From Elysia marginata (Eukaryota > Mollusca > Gastropoda > Plakobranchidae): a DNA stretch of 32,624 bases. The stretch spans positions 647-33,270 of the forward strand of contig BMAT01006227.1 of NCBI GenBank assembly GCA_019649035.1, in the 5' to 3' direction. Within the stretch, counting starts at the first letter, position 1. Each line of letters begins with the position of its first letter. Of this stretch, positions 1-10,147 are shown piece by piece. Below the pieces are notes generated by a model. That model was not told the DNA's origin and searched no databases. It saw only the letters and a list, made by a program, of their open reading frames with translations. A program made the translations under genes and the position numbers.

Positions 1-92
1 ATACAACGTGGTTCACATCTACCTAAAACTGTACCAAGAGCATCAACTGACAGCGTAGGGCGATACAGCGTGGTTCACATCTACCTAAACCT
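1..92. repeat. Two partial copies of a 62-bp tandem repeat beside the splice donor
   Basis: The block beginning ATACAACGTGGTTCACATCT at 1 recurs almost unchanged at 63 (ATACAGCGTGGTTCACATCT). It lies in the inferred intron of the giant gene, just outside the donor at 109, and probably continues left of the window. Confidence 0.7.
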
Positions 93-109
93 GAGGACAC
101 TGTACTCAC

Positions 110-3100
110 CCGACGTGGCTTACGTCTCTCGAATGTCGTGTTCACGTAGACATTCTTCTGAGGCTCTTCAATTGTGAGAACTCTCGTAACCTCCTCGCTA
201 TCCTCAACTTCTTCTTCAGCAACACGACGAACGCTGAGCGGGAACTCTATCACCCGACCACCACCACCAGCAGCATCAGCAGATAGCTCCTCTGGTTTAC
301 CGGATATTTCCGATTGTGCCTGTTTTCCAGAGCCCCACCAGACAAGTGATTTCCAGGAAAACCTGCTGCTACCCGAATTGCTGCTGCTAGAAACAGGGCT
401 GATCTGAGACTTGGAGATGAAGTTTTCTTGCGGAGACTTGAGGATTTCTCGTGGAGAGGCTGAGACTTCAACCGGAGACTTGGAAACTTCACGTGAAGGT
501 TTCGAGATTTCCTGTGGAGACTGCTTGTTGACTTTGGCCGCTGGCCCTTTCAGCGACCACCTTCTTTGGTTTGGGCCCGTGTTGCCTGCGAGACCCTTGA
601 CTTCCCATGCAAACTGGGGCGATGTTTCCCGCACGGGACTCCTCCTGGTGGTTCGGCTTACTGTCAGGCGACTTTTCCCCCGCCTGATTTTCCTCTTTTT
701 CGTCACTTTTCTCAGAGAACTTTGAGGAGGCTCCACTTTAGGATGATATTCAGGAGACTGGCTGATGGACGGAGTAACGAGATCGTCCACGTCACTTTGA
801 TCCTCCTCTTTGAGCATTCCTCGCTCTTTTCCCTGGGATAGTCCAGCAGCCTGGGCGTTAGTCCCAGTACCTTTGTCCCCGGCGCACCCCATTGTTTTGT
901 CACATTCTTCTTGTAGTTTTACATTTTTCTCAAAAGGTGCTTGGCGTTTCTTATCACTTGTCTGATTGGAAAGCATTTGACCTTCAAGATGACCTCTGGT
1001 ATCATATTCGTGAGAAGAAGCTCTTTTGCTACTGTCTTTTATCTCGTCTTCTACATTTTCTGAATGGGCTTTAGTTTTGTAAAGGTCCTGGTTTTCCCCG
1101 TCATCACTAAAGGCCAGAATTTCACCGTAGAGGTTCTCAGCTTTATGAAGGAACCAACTCGTCAATCCCCTATGAAAGCCACTGGAAGCGTTTAATGAGA
1201 CTTTCTTGTCGCCCTGACTGGCCGAGCTGAATGTTTTGCGCGGAATGACCATTGAGCACCCCGACTGTTTGTTTATTCCGTTATTGAGACGGGCGGTTTC
1301 TGTTTCAGTAGAATCTGGTGCTCCACCGTGTATCTCTTTGGTTTTCTGAGGGGAGTAAAGTATAGAACTCTCACTATTACAGTAAAAGTGGTCGGGTGAA
1401 CGTATGACGATTCCATTTTTTGTGTAATATTGGTAAGTGCCTGCTTCGTCAGTTCTTACCACAGTCCCATCCTGTAAGCTTTTCTCTCGCGTGATGGTCA
1501 GTTTGCTTCCCGATTTGGTGACGGTCTCATTGCTCGAGATGCTACCCAGTGTCCGACTCTGAGACTCATCACTGATGGCAATGGTGGTATTACTGGTGGT
1601 ACCACTTGTAATGGTGTTACTGGTGGTATCACTTGTGGCGCTGCTACTGGTGGTATCACTTGTGGTGGTACTACTGGTGGTATCACTTGTGGCGGTACTA
1701 CTGGTGGTATCACTTGTGGTGTTATTAGTGGTATCACTTGTGGCGCTGCTACTAGTGGTATCACTAATGTTACTAGTAGATTGACTGGTGGTTACGCTGG
1801 TAGTATCACTGGTGGTTTCGGTCTCTCCGCAGTAGTGGCTCTTGGTTTCCCGGTCTGTGGTGACAAGCTTTCCATCCCTGCTGTGCAGGCTCGGCCTGGG
1901 ACTTTCACTGTCCAAACGGGAAAATTCTGGGGTAAGGGAGATGTCTGGTGTCGTGGTTTTACCATCGCCTTCATCACCGCCACGACTTTCTGCAGACGGT
2001 GCGGGTAGGAAAGCCGAGACAGCGTTTGACTCTATAGGGCCCGTTAAAAACTCGACCCACTCATCTTTAGCTCCCACTTCAGACTTTACAGAGTCGTCTC
2101 CAGTTAGGTTACCAGATAAACCATCTCGATCTTGCCCTGCCCTAAAACTACCACCCACAACCTTCATGCTTTTGGGCGAATGGTGTAGAATATGAGTAGC
2201 AGTTTTATTTTTCTTCGTTGCAGCCCGCGGGGAAACCAGGCGTTGTTCACGGCGACAGCCAGTTTGCGTTTTATCTTTTCTCGTTGCCAAGTCGCCACTT
2301 TGTTGGTTTATCTCACGTTTTTTAGGTTTATTTCTATCTGGTGTTCCGATAGCCAGTGATAAGGGCTGCTCATCTTCTTGTGACAATGTGTCCGTTGCAT
2401 AATATCGGTTTTCTATTATCGTGTATTGCATCTCTGGTCTTTCCCACTGCCGAGATTCACATTTAAATGGAGAAGGAGTTGAGCATCTCGAACCACTGAA
2501 GTTTGAGCGTGTAGGTGATGAGAGCTTACCTTGCCTGTCTGGATAGAAAGTGTTTGGTTCGGTTTTTGTGAGATAGCGTTTCTGACGTGTTTCTTCAGTA
2601 TCAGTTGTCGGAAACGACAAAGGACTCTTTTTACCTGCTACAAGTGAGCGGTCAGATATTTTCCTTGCTAAAGTAGGAGAAGTTTGCTCACCCAGAGACC
2701 ATTCGCAGTTCTCTAGGTCACGAAGAGAACGTGGATGTTTGGCTTGAAACTTCTCCTTCACCAAAGATGACAAATCGGGAATTTTTACACTTAAATCCTT
2801 CAAAGGTTTTTGGAACTCAGGGTTTTTCATAGAAGATTCGGTAGATGGGAAAAAAGAGTTATTTTTGTTGGATGGTACAATTCTGCTTTTCTCCAATACT
2901 GGCTGCAAATCTGTGGCTTCCGATAAGGCTTGGCAGTTCTCTTTGGATTCTAATTCGGCCTCTTGTCCAAACCAAGTTTGAGAACGTCCTGAGATTCCCA
3001 GCATTCCTCCAGACTTGAAGATCCACCGAGTGGGTGGAGGCTGCCGCTGAAGGCTCTTGTCTCTCCCGGGATTTGACTGAACGGCGTGGCTTTCATTGCG

Positions 3101-6100
3101 TGTATCCAGACCGAGGCCATTTGAACAACACACTGGCGAGATGGTATGAACACCAGGAGACACACACATCTCGAGGGGCCTGGTGTTATGTTGAGATTTC
3201 TGTAGAATGATGGCAGGTTCTGTAGTCTCTGATCCTCCTGAGCTAGTTGGCGGTCCTGGTGTTGGCGCCAACCCTGCGTCGCTTGACGTAGTTAAAGATT
3301 TAAGCTCTTCTACCAAACGTCGGTTATAACCTGCACCCTTAGCGGACAAGTTATGTTCGCCGACATTCTGGTCTCCACTAGTGCTGCTGTTGTTACTACA
3401 ATCTCCAGTTCTATAAGCATTGACTTTGGAGTAGCTACATTTGGAATGGTAACGGTTTGCGGACTTAACATGGCAGGACGAGCCCGACTGCAACTTCAGG
3501 CTGGATTTCTTTCGACGAGGTTGGCCGTTTTCTTTCACTCCGATTATCCCGCATCTCATCTTATTATTGCTGTTCTTATTCACCTCTTTGACCACAGACA
3601 AAAGATTGCAAAAAGAGTCATTGGTGTGTAGAAAACCGCTCTTGAAATTGTCGGAGTCGGTTTCCGACTTCTGCTTCATATCAAAATTGTTTGAACCGGC
3701 ATCGAGAAGGTTTGTATTGTTGTTCGACATGCAATGGTTAGTGGCGAATAAATCCTGCTCCACAGAGCTAGTGTCAACACTAATAGAAATGACTGCTTTC
3801 CCATCTTCGCTTTTCTCGCTCAACGCTCGCCGCAGTGCAGCGTTCCTTCTGGCTTGGTTGGTAGAACGTTCCGGTCTGAGAGATGCCGAGTCTTCTTGGT
3901 TGGTAGCACTGCCATCACCAACAGAAGCCAAACGTTGGTTAACTACACACTCGCTTTCTGGGACGCCAACATTAACACTGCTAGTGCCAGCCTCGCCTGG
4001 CATCTCACTGGTCTGTTCTCCGAGTGACACGGACGCTGGCTGGATTTTAAAGACCACACCTTCCCCAACAAATCTGTAGCAAGCCTGCGGTGGCGCGCTC
4101 TTGCCTTTGTCTTTGCTGGTGTGGGACACCGCGAGGATCGCTCTGGCTATATCTTCCAGCAGAGACTTCGGAAAGCTAAACAGACCAGGTATGGATATCA
4201 TAGGGTCAGGGTTTGAGTGTTGATGAGCGTCATCACATACCACGTGACCACTTGTTGGAAGCTGAGAGGCAGAAGATTCCACGCCAGCGTCAAGTTCCTC
4301 AGCGTCGCTATGTTCACAACCGTAAACGCCTCCGGTGTCCTTATGTTCAGCCAGTGATTGTTTCCGGCGACTCTCCTTTCCCACACAGGAAATTGGTGCA
4401 AGGCTTTGGCTTTGCTGTTGCTCATGTGCAAAAGAACCTTGCTCGATACCTTCACTATCTGCGGAAGAACCAACAACTTTGCGTTGGTGATACACAGACT
4501 CAATTTCACCTGCTACCCTCTCAAGCCCTTCGACAAAAAGACTTGCCAAAAACAGAGCTTTTTCTGCATCGGTCTCTCCTTCTTCTCCGTTTTCCAATTG
4601 AGCACAGGATTCGTCAGAAATTGTTTCCAACTCATGCTGGGAATTTCGATCCCTCTTCAACGACGCTGACTTCAAGGCATAATCCTCTTTCTCGAGACTT
4701 CCATCATTCTTGTCCTCGTTGTTTCCAATCGCGTAATATTGACCTTCTTTCTCTGATTCCACCTGATTTGTATTGCCCAAGCTTACAATAGGTGCAGAAT
4801 CGTTGCTGCAATTGGGCCCTGGTGTCGCGGCAAATTTTATCAAATCTAAATCCCTTTTGCCATCACTTTGAATTGGCATTTGGGTTATATTTGTATGAGG
4901 AAACTTGCTCACACTAGCTGGACAAGAATAAAGCAAACCGTCTTCAGTGTCGGCGACTTCGTCTGAAGCTATGGCCGTTTCCAGTTGTGGTTCCGCTTCA
5001 TGTTGTTCCAACTGTGACGAAACATGAACTGTTATCATCCCTGGTGTCTGTGTCTCTGATACAGAAGGTCCTTGATCCTCCTGGGAAATAACTTCATCTG
5101 TCCTTGTATTTAAGTTGGTAACCCGAATCGTTTCAGAGAAATCTGACATGCCGGTAAACCTCGAGTTTAGTGTATCCTCTGCGCTGACTTTTTGAGATTC
5201 GTTTTGAGATACAGTGAATGCTTTCTGTAATTTACTCTCCGTTTCCTTTACTGTGGCGGTTCCATAGTGGGGCACTTCACCGATCTGACACTGTGGTTGC
5301 ATTTGACGATCCAGCTTGGTGGGAGGGGGGTGTCCGGGTTGAGATTTAAGTCCACCACGAAGATCATCTGCTGGAACAGTTGTGTCTGTTTCAAAGGTTT
5401 CGGAATCTTTTGTTGAGAGCACGAGCTTCGATCTCATTAAGTCTGATAAAAACGGAAGCTTGGTTTTCGGAGGCGTGTTCGATTGATTCACCCATAGCAT
5501 GTTTTGTTTGACTCCAGGCGAGATCGCTTCTGCATTCGATGCCTTACCGCTTCTTGGATTTTTTGCACTAGTAAGGAAAACTGTCGATTGTGCCTCTTCA
5601 GTGGAATTCAGAACCCCTAAAGTATTCGATTTGCATTCGCCTAAATTAGAAGATCCGCTTGAAGCAAAAGTGTTATAACATTTATAGTGCCCATCATCTT
5701 TGTTCCCTTGCGGAAGCAACGAACTCTCTTCCTTCATGTCAGCCCGGTAACTAGGTTGGACATTGGTCACATTCCATCTTCCTCTAGAGTGGTCAGTTTT
5801 TCCTCCCCGCTGATGCTGACTCTCTGTCCCAACAGCAGGCACCTGTGGTTCATCCTCTTCTCTTCTATGCTTTGCGCGTTCTCCCAGTCCGTTTGGAAGC
5901 CCCTGTTCGTTCTGTGATTTTGTCGGCAGTTTAGTGGATCCCAAGTTTGCACGCACCTTGTCTTTAAATGCTTTCTCCAGCGCTTCTCTTTTACTTTTGA
6001 ACGTCTCCGTCCCTTCTGTAGTCCTTGATTTTTCCTTCTCTACCTCAGTTCTACTTTCTTCCTTCTCTAATTGATTAGTAACTCCCTGCCTCTCTGTAGA

Positions 6101-7972
6101 ATTCACAGTTCCCTCATTCTTTATATGACTTACGCCTCCCCTCTTCTCCGTTTGATTCACCACCTCTTCCCTCTTCATCTGGCGTATGGATACCTCCTTC
6201 TTTATTCGATTCTCAATTGCTCCTTTCACTTCTTGATTCAAAGCTCCTTTCTTGTTCACCCGACTGAAGGTTCTTTCTTCTTTTTCATTATTTACGGCTC
6301 CTCTATTTCGCATCCGTTCTATGAATTCTACTCTCTGATTCAAAGCTCTGTCTTCCTCTATTCTACCAGCGGTCTCTTTCTGACTGTGATAGCTATCTTT
6401 CTCCACTGCCTCACCTTTTCTACCGCAGATTTCATTCCCAGAGAACTTCATACGGCATGACGTGGTCTTACACTTACCGACAGATTTGGACCACCACAAC
6501 AGCAGGGCTGCTCGGGCAATCCTTGTCTGACTAAGGGAACCATCTAGCCCAGCACTCGAACCCTGATCAACCACCGTTACCGCTGGAGTTGCACTCGTGG
6601 TGGGTATCTTGTGTTTGTCCAAATCTAATCCTGCTCTTGATTCGGGATCTCTAGGAGAGTTTTCAAATTCACCTTTAAGCAGTTTTCTTTGTACGGAGAA
6701 GCGCTTGGAAAATATAGTGTTTTGCGTCTTCGTATTTACTGATTGTTTCGCCATTTCATACGTGGAATATTTTTGCGTGTCGTTTGAAGTTTTCAAGTTG
6801 TTTGTCGGCCCGACCGCGGTGTATTTACTTGTATCAGGAAGTTTCGACTGTTTCCTCTGATGGTCGACGTTATGCCACTTTGACTCCGACATCCTGAACT
6901 GCTCTATGATGTCTCGGACTGACCTAGATTTCGGAGTGACAAGCTCATTTTTGACATCACGTGATGTAGGCTGTTTTTCTCCCGGCGATCCGGCCCCTGT
7001 AACACCTGTTGTCGTCTCATCTACACCTTTGCTTTTCTTCCTACCTTGTTTAGTTTTGTAGTCTTCGTTCTCCATGTCTTCTTTACACTGGCCACTTTTC
7101 AGATTTTGCTCGGCGCTATTGCTTGTCACTGCGTGTTGCTCAGCGCTCGTGGTGCCAAGTGCGTTAGTTGTTTTCGAGGTGAGCGCGATATGAAAAGGGA
7201 CTCCATCAATTGTGCCCAGACTAATCTGATACTCCATGCCACCTTTTTGAACATCCAGCACTTCGAAGGCTCCCTTACCCGTAGACTTCTCTATTGTTGG
7301 ATTGTTCTTTACGATTGAATCTGCAGCTTTACAAGACACTCCCAAAGTCATTTTGTTTGTTGACTCAGTTTGAGCTACGCTAGCTCCCTCTGACTGTTTG
7401 ATGCCTATAGATTGTTTGGTACAGGTGACATTGGTTCTCCCGGATTCATCATTGCCGTCTTGTAGATGAGTATCCAGATGACCATCTCCAACTAATGAAA
7501 AATCTTTCTCTTTGCATTTCATTCCTGAGCTGACATCAATTTCGGCTTCCCCCTGCACCAAAGAAAGGTCAAGTTTGCTATCTTCTAGGCTGTTTCCGGG
7601 GTCTGTGTGCACTTCCGGCTCCTCCTCAGCCGCTGAAGAACTTCCGGAACTGCAGGATTCGCTGGACATGCCTCGTTCTGGTTCTGGCAGAGCTAGAGAA
7701 TTGTCACGTGACATCGTTCTGTTTACAATGGTTGGGGAGGCTGAGTGTGGTTCGCCGCCGCGGCCTTGGAGTGAGTTGCCGCCCCTGCCCGTCTCGTCAC
7801 TCGCCTGCTGATCACTCGCCGTCTGCTCGGCCGTGAACCACGTCTGCTGCGACGACGCATGCTCGTCTGTTGCGCCATGACTGCTGGTGACGTCACTTCC
7901 TCGAACGTCAGAGCCTCCGTCGCCGCTGTGGATTGTGGGCGGGTCGAGATCTGAGGGAGGTGATACATGCAT
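110..7972 (-). CDS. Giant disordered protein, single huge exon, 3' part beyond window
   Basis: One open frame of 2,649 codons starts at ATG 7970-7972 (G at -3, in-frame TAA upstream with no other ATG between). I end the exon at 110, where the minus strand reads CGG then GTGAGT, a strong donor after codon 2621 (phase 0); the last 28 codons of the open frame are probably intron. The protein is hydrophilic, poor in Cys and Trp, with no signal peptide, membrane segment or domain I recognise. Visible parts: a Lys/Glu/Arg/Asn coiled section with about 11-residue pseudo-repeats (about 535-658); predicted amphipathic helices at 1139-1165 and 1271-1283; a Ser/Thr-Asp repeat (about 2050-2133); a very basic stretch with KKRKIRRGK (about 2419-2445), possibly nuclear-localising; and SP-x-E repeats (about 2482-2525). 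The frame stays open for 7.9 kb and is richer in G+C than its flanks, so it is real coding sequence. Function is unknown; a scaffold or anchoring protein is the most natural inference. Confidence 0.85.
405..530 (-). repeat. Coding SP-x-E short repeats
   Basis: Inside the giant protein (about residues 2482-2525) the motifs SPQEISK, PSREVSK, SPVEVSA, SPREILK and SPQENF follow one another at about seven-residue spacing. Each carries a Ser-Pro or Ser next to charged residues, so they are possible sites for proline-directed kinases. This is read directly from the translation; modification is inference. Confidence 0.7.
1576..1790 (-). repeat. Coding 27-bp minisatellite giving a Ser/Thr/Asp repeat
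   Basis: On the plus strand ACTGGTGGTATCACTTGTGG recurs about every 27 bases; a few units lack one codon. On the minus strand it encodes nine-residue units of the type SDTTSSTAT (about residues 2050-2133). Such Ser/Thr-rich runs are typical of mucin-like linkers, but this protein has no visible signal peptide, so cytoplasmic O-GlcNAc or phosphorylation is as likely as secretory glycosylation. Confidence 0.85.
4125..4162 (-). other. Candidate A-kinase-anchoring amphipathic helix in the giant protein
   Basis: Residues 1271-1283 read LLEDIARAILAVS. L1272, I1275/A1276, I1279/L1280 and S1283 fit the spacing of the loose RII-docking consensus (small or hydrophobic residues at 1, 4-5, 8-9 and 12). 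The neighbouring minus-strand gene encodes an RIIa-type docking domain. A second helix-forming stretch, ALFLASLFVEGLERV, begins at residue 1139. Chance matches to this consensus are common in a protein this long, hence low confidence. Confidence 0.3.
6000..6370 (-). repeat. Degenerate ~11-residue Lys/Glu/Asn coding repeats
   Basis: Residues about 535-658 of the giant protein carry repeated phrases such as GALNQEVKG, EEVVNQTEKRGG, GTVNSTERQG and GVTNQLEKE. Plus-strand DNA shows matching recurrence of GATTCA/GATTNA and CTCCTTTC-like blocks. The stretch is highly charged and likely forms a single helix or coiled coil. Confidence 0.55.
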
Positions 7973-8344
7973 ACCAAAACACTGGTGTTGTGTAGAGATA
8001 AACTTTCCATTCAGATCTAAGATGCCTTGTATTCTTTTTTATTTTTTTTAAGGGCTGTTCTGTGCGTACTGAGTCTTGTGCGCAGTACCATGAGCAAACT
8101 ATTTTTATTTTAAATTGTTCAGCCCGAAAATGCTAACCTTATCTAAAAAAAAAGCCATTAACATTATTTTTTCTGTCTTTTGCATCATTAACAAGTGCAT
8201 TAGATGAACACATCTGGCCTTTTCAAACCACTTAACACATAGATGTTAGAGTAATAGTGCTGGCGATAATTATTTTAACCGCAACTGCGTCCATTTATAA
8301 AAAAACCCCCACACCAAACAACTACCTTTACACTACGGAAGAGA

Positions 8345-8690
8345 TATAGTTTCAAGCTTCGTGGTAAAATACAGTGGTAAAAGACATTCAGCTTTCGGAT
8401 CGAGGGATGTGGGGTTCGAACCCTTGGTTCTGTACTTGGACATTTATTCTTTGAGAAAGGTTATTCACACACATTATTTTCGTCGCCGCACTCAACTGTT
8501 CAACATGTACCGGGCTGTAGGCAGTGAGAGATCTTGTTAGTGTGTCACAGAGATTCGATTAAACTGCAGCTCCTCTGTGAGTTCAGAAGATAATTTGGCT
8601 GGCGATAGCCTGTCGTGGCAACCACGTAAAGCCTTAAAGGATTGATGGATTAGGCGCTATACAATAACGCTTTTTTTACAATACTGTTTT
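8345..8690 (+). mobile_element. tRNA-derived SINE, family A, copy 1
   Basis: A pol III B-box-like GGTTCGAACCC lies at 8413-8423, preceded by a degraded A-box-like GTGGTAAAAGAC. The body and tail (GATCTTGTTAGTGTG, then AGCTCCTCTGTG, then GGATTGATGGATTAGGCGC) match the element at 19990-20283 read on the other strand, which shows that it is a dispersed family. No target duplication was identified with certainty. The rest of 7973-10147 holds no gene that I can see. Confidence 0.75.
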
Positions 8691-9329
8691 ATTAAATGTC
8701 TCGCTAAAACCTGTTAGTGTTAAGCGCCCCAACCCGCCTAGATGATGGTTGGTCTGAACCTACGACTCTTCTACTCTCTCCTCAGCCTCGCTATCTTCTT
8801 TTTACACCGCCAAGCGCCTTCTTTTTTCAAGGCCATTCCGCTCAATGATCTCGTGATCTGTAGTATAATCCTGAGCATGACCTAATTCCTGTGACTAATA
8901 CTTGTTATCTGGGACAAACCAAGATAAGCTGACCACAACTAACGTCTATAATTAAATAATTTATATAATGCAGTGTATTTAACGATTTCTCGATAGTACA
9001 TTCTAAATTGGACCTTGGTCTGCGCTCTACCTAACAGATCGTCCGAGGACAAAATTACAGCAATCCTACCACTAATTATTATCAGCACTTAGAAATATTG
9101 CAATTCGGCCTCTCAAGCTTCTTGTTTTGCTTGGATCTTGAAGACTTAAGTTCATGTTTGCTTCGAACTGAAGATATTCACTGGCCATCTTAACTTAAAC
9201 TTAATGGGAAAGAAAGTCTAAGAAAGGTGAGTACGTGCTACAGTTGTAAACGCAGCACACAACTTAACAATGTTTCTTTTTCATTTTTATCTATGCAATT
9301 TTTTTTGTCAACAAATACACAATAACAAA

Positions 9330-9460
9330 CACCATGCACCCGTTCAGGAGACGAAGTCCAAAGGGAGGAGATCCCGGACGGCCCGTTAGCCAATCGTATG
9401 CTGTGAAACTCACGTTACATATGGTTGTTATTACGTCATACGTTATCGTCCTCCGCGCAT
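9330..9460. promoter_or_regulatory. Candidate promoter patch (CCAAT plus CRE-like sites)
   Basis: A locally CpG-rich patch contains AGCCAATCG at 9388-9396 (an NF-Y/CCAAT match) and TTACGTCAT at about 9435 (CRE/ATF-like). It lies between the RIIa-domain gene's likely 3' end and the giant gene's start codon, 1.4 kb upstream of the latter, so it could serve the giant gene through a spliced 5' UTR. No TATA box or initiator was recognised. Confidence 0.25.
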
Positions 9461-9614
9461 AAGATCTCTAACAACAACAACAACAAAAAACTTTAATGGA
9501 TCCCGTCATCAATTTTCCAGGTAAAGAATCTTAAACGTTGAATTAACCGTCCCATCGCTGTGGCTCAGAAGTAAAGTTAGATGTTATTTCAAAGTTAACT
9601 TGTTCACACTAACT

Positions 9615-9620
9615 TTTATT
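9615..9620 (-). terminator. Possible poly(A) signal of the RIIa-domain gene
   Basis: The minus strand reads AATAAA here, about 530 bases past the stop codon at 10148. The hexamer is short and common in AT-rich DNA, so this is only a candidate. Confidence 0.3.
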
Positions 9621-9756
9621 CTTTCAACTTATGTTGTATTCGTTGACAATTTCCACTGGGGCTATATTATTTTACCAAAGGAAGTACAATGATGTTAGAA
9701 AAAAAAATGACGAAAATACATGTTGTGTTATTCTACAGAAAGAAGAAAGATGGGTA

Positions 9757-9757
9757 A

Positions 9758-9836
<79 letters not shown>
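9757..9836. repeat. Compound microsatellite (GATA)n(GA)n
   Basis: About ten GATA units run directly into about twenty GA units on the plus strand. It falls between the RIIa-domain gene's stop codon and its candidate poly(A) signal, so it may sit in that gene's 3' UTR. Confidence 0.95.
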
Positions 9837-9839
<3 letters not shown>

Positions 9840-10147
9840 ATAATGTGAGATAGAGGCACTTTTAAAGATAAGCAGGGGATACAAGGAAGTTTACCCTTTT
9901 AACCTAGTCTGTGTTACACCAAGAGCCTATTGACCGATACAATGTAGGCCTACCACCAACGATACCCCAAGCTATAGGGCTGTGGCACGACAATCTTCTC
10001 TTGTGTGGAAAACAATGAAAAGCCTACCCTTCAGCAAACTCGTCTGTGGAGTGAGTGGTTGAGCAGGAAACTCAAGAGTTAAATCCAAGCTTAGATACAA
10101 CCCATTGCCTAAGGGAAACTACTGAACATTTAACGAATTTTTAATGT

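Noticed and set aside
1575..1784. Plus-strand frame of Val/Leu/Ser repeats
   Set aside because: It is the antisense of the Ser/Thr coding minisatellite in the giant exon, not an independent gene.
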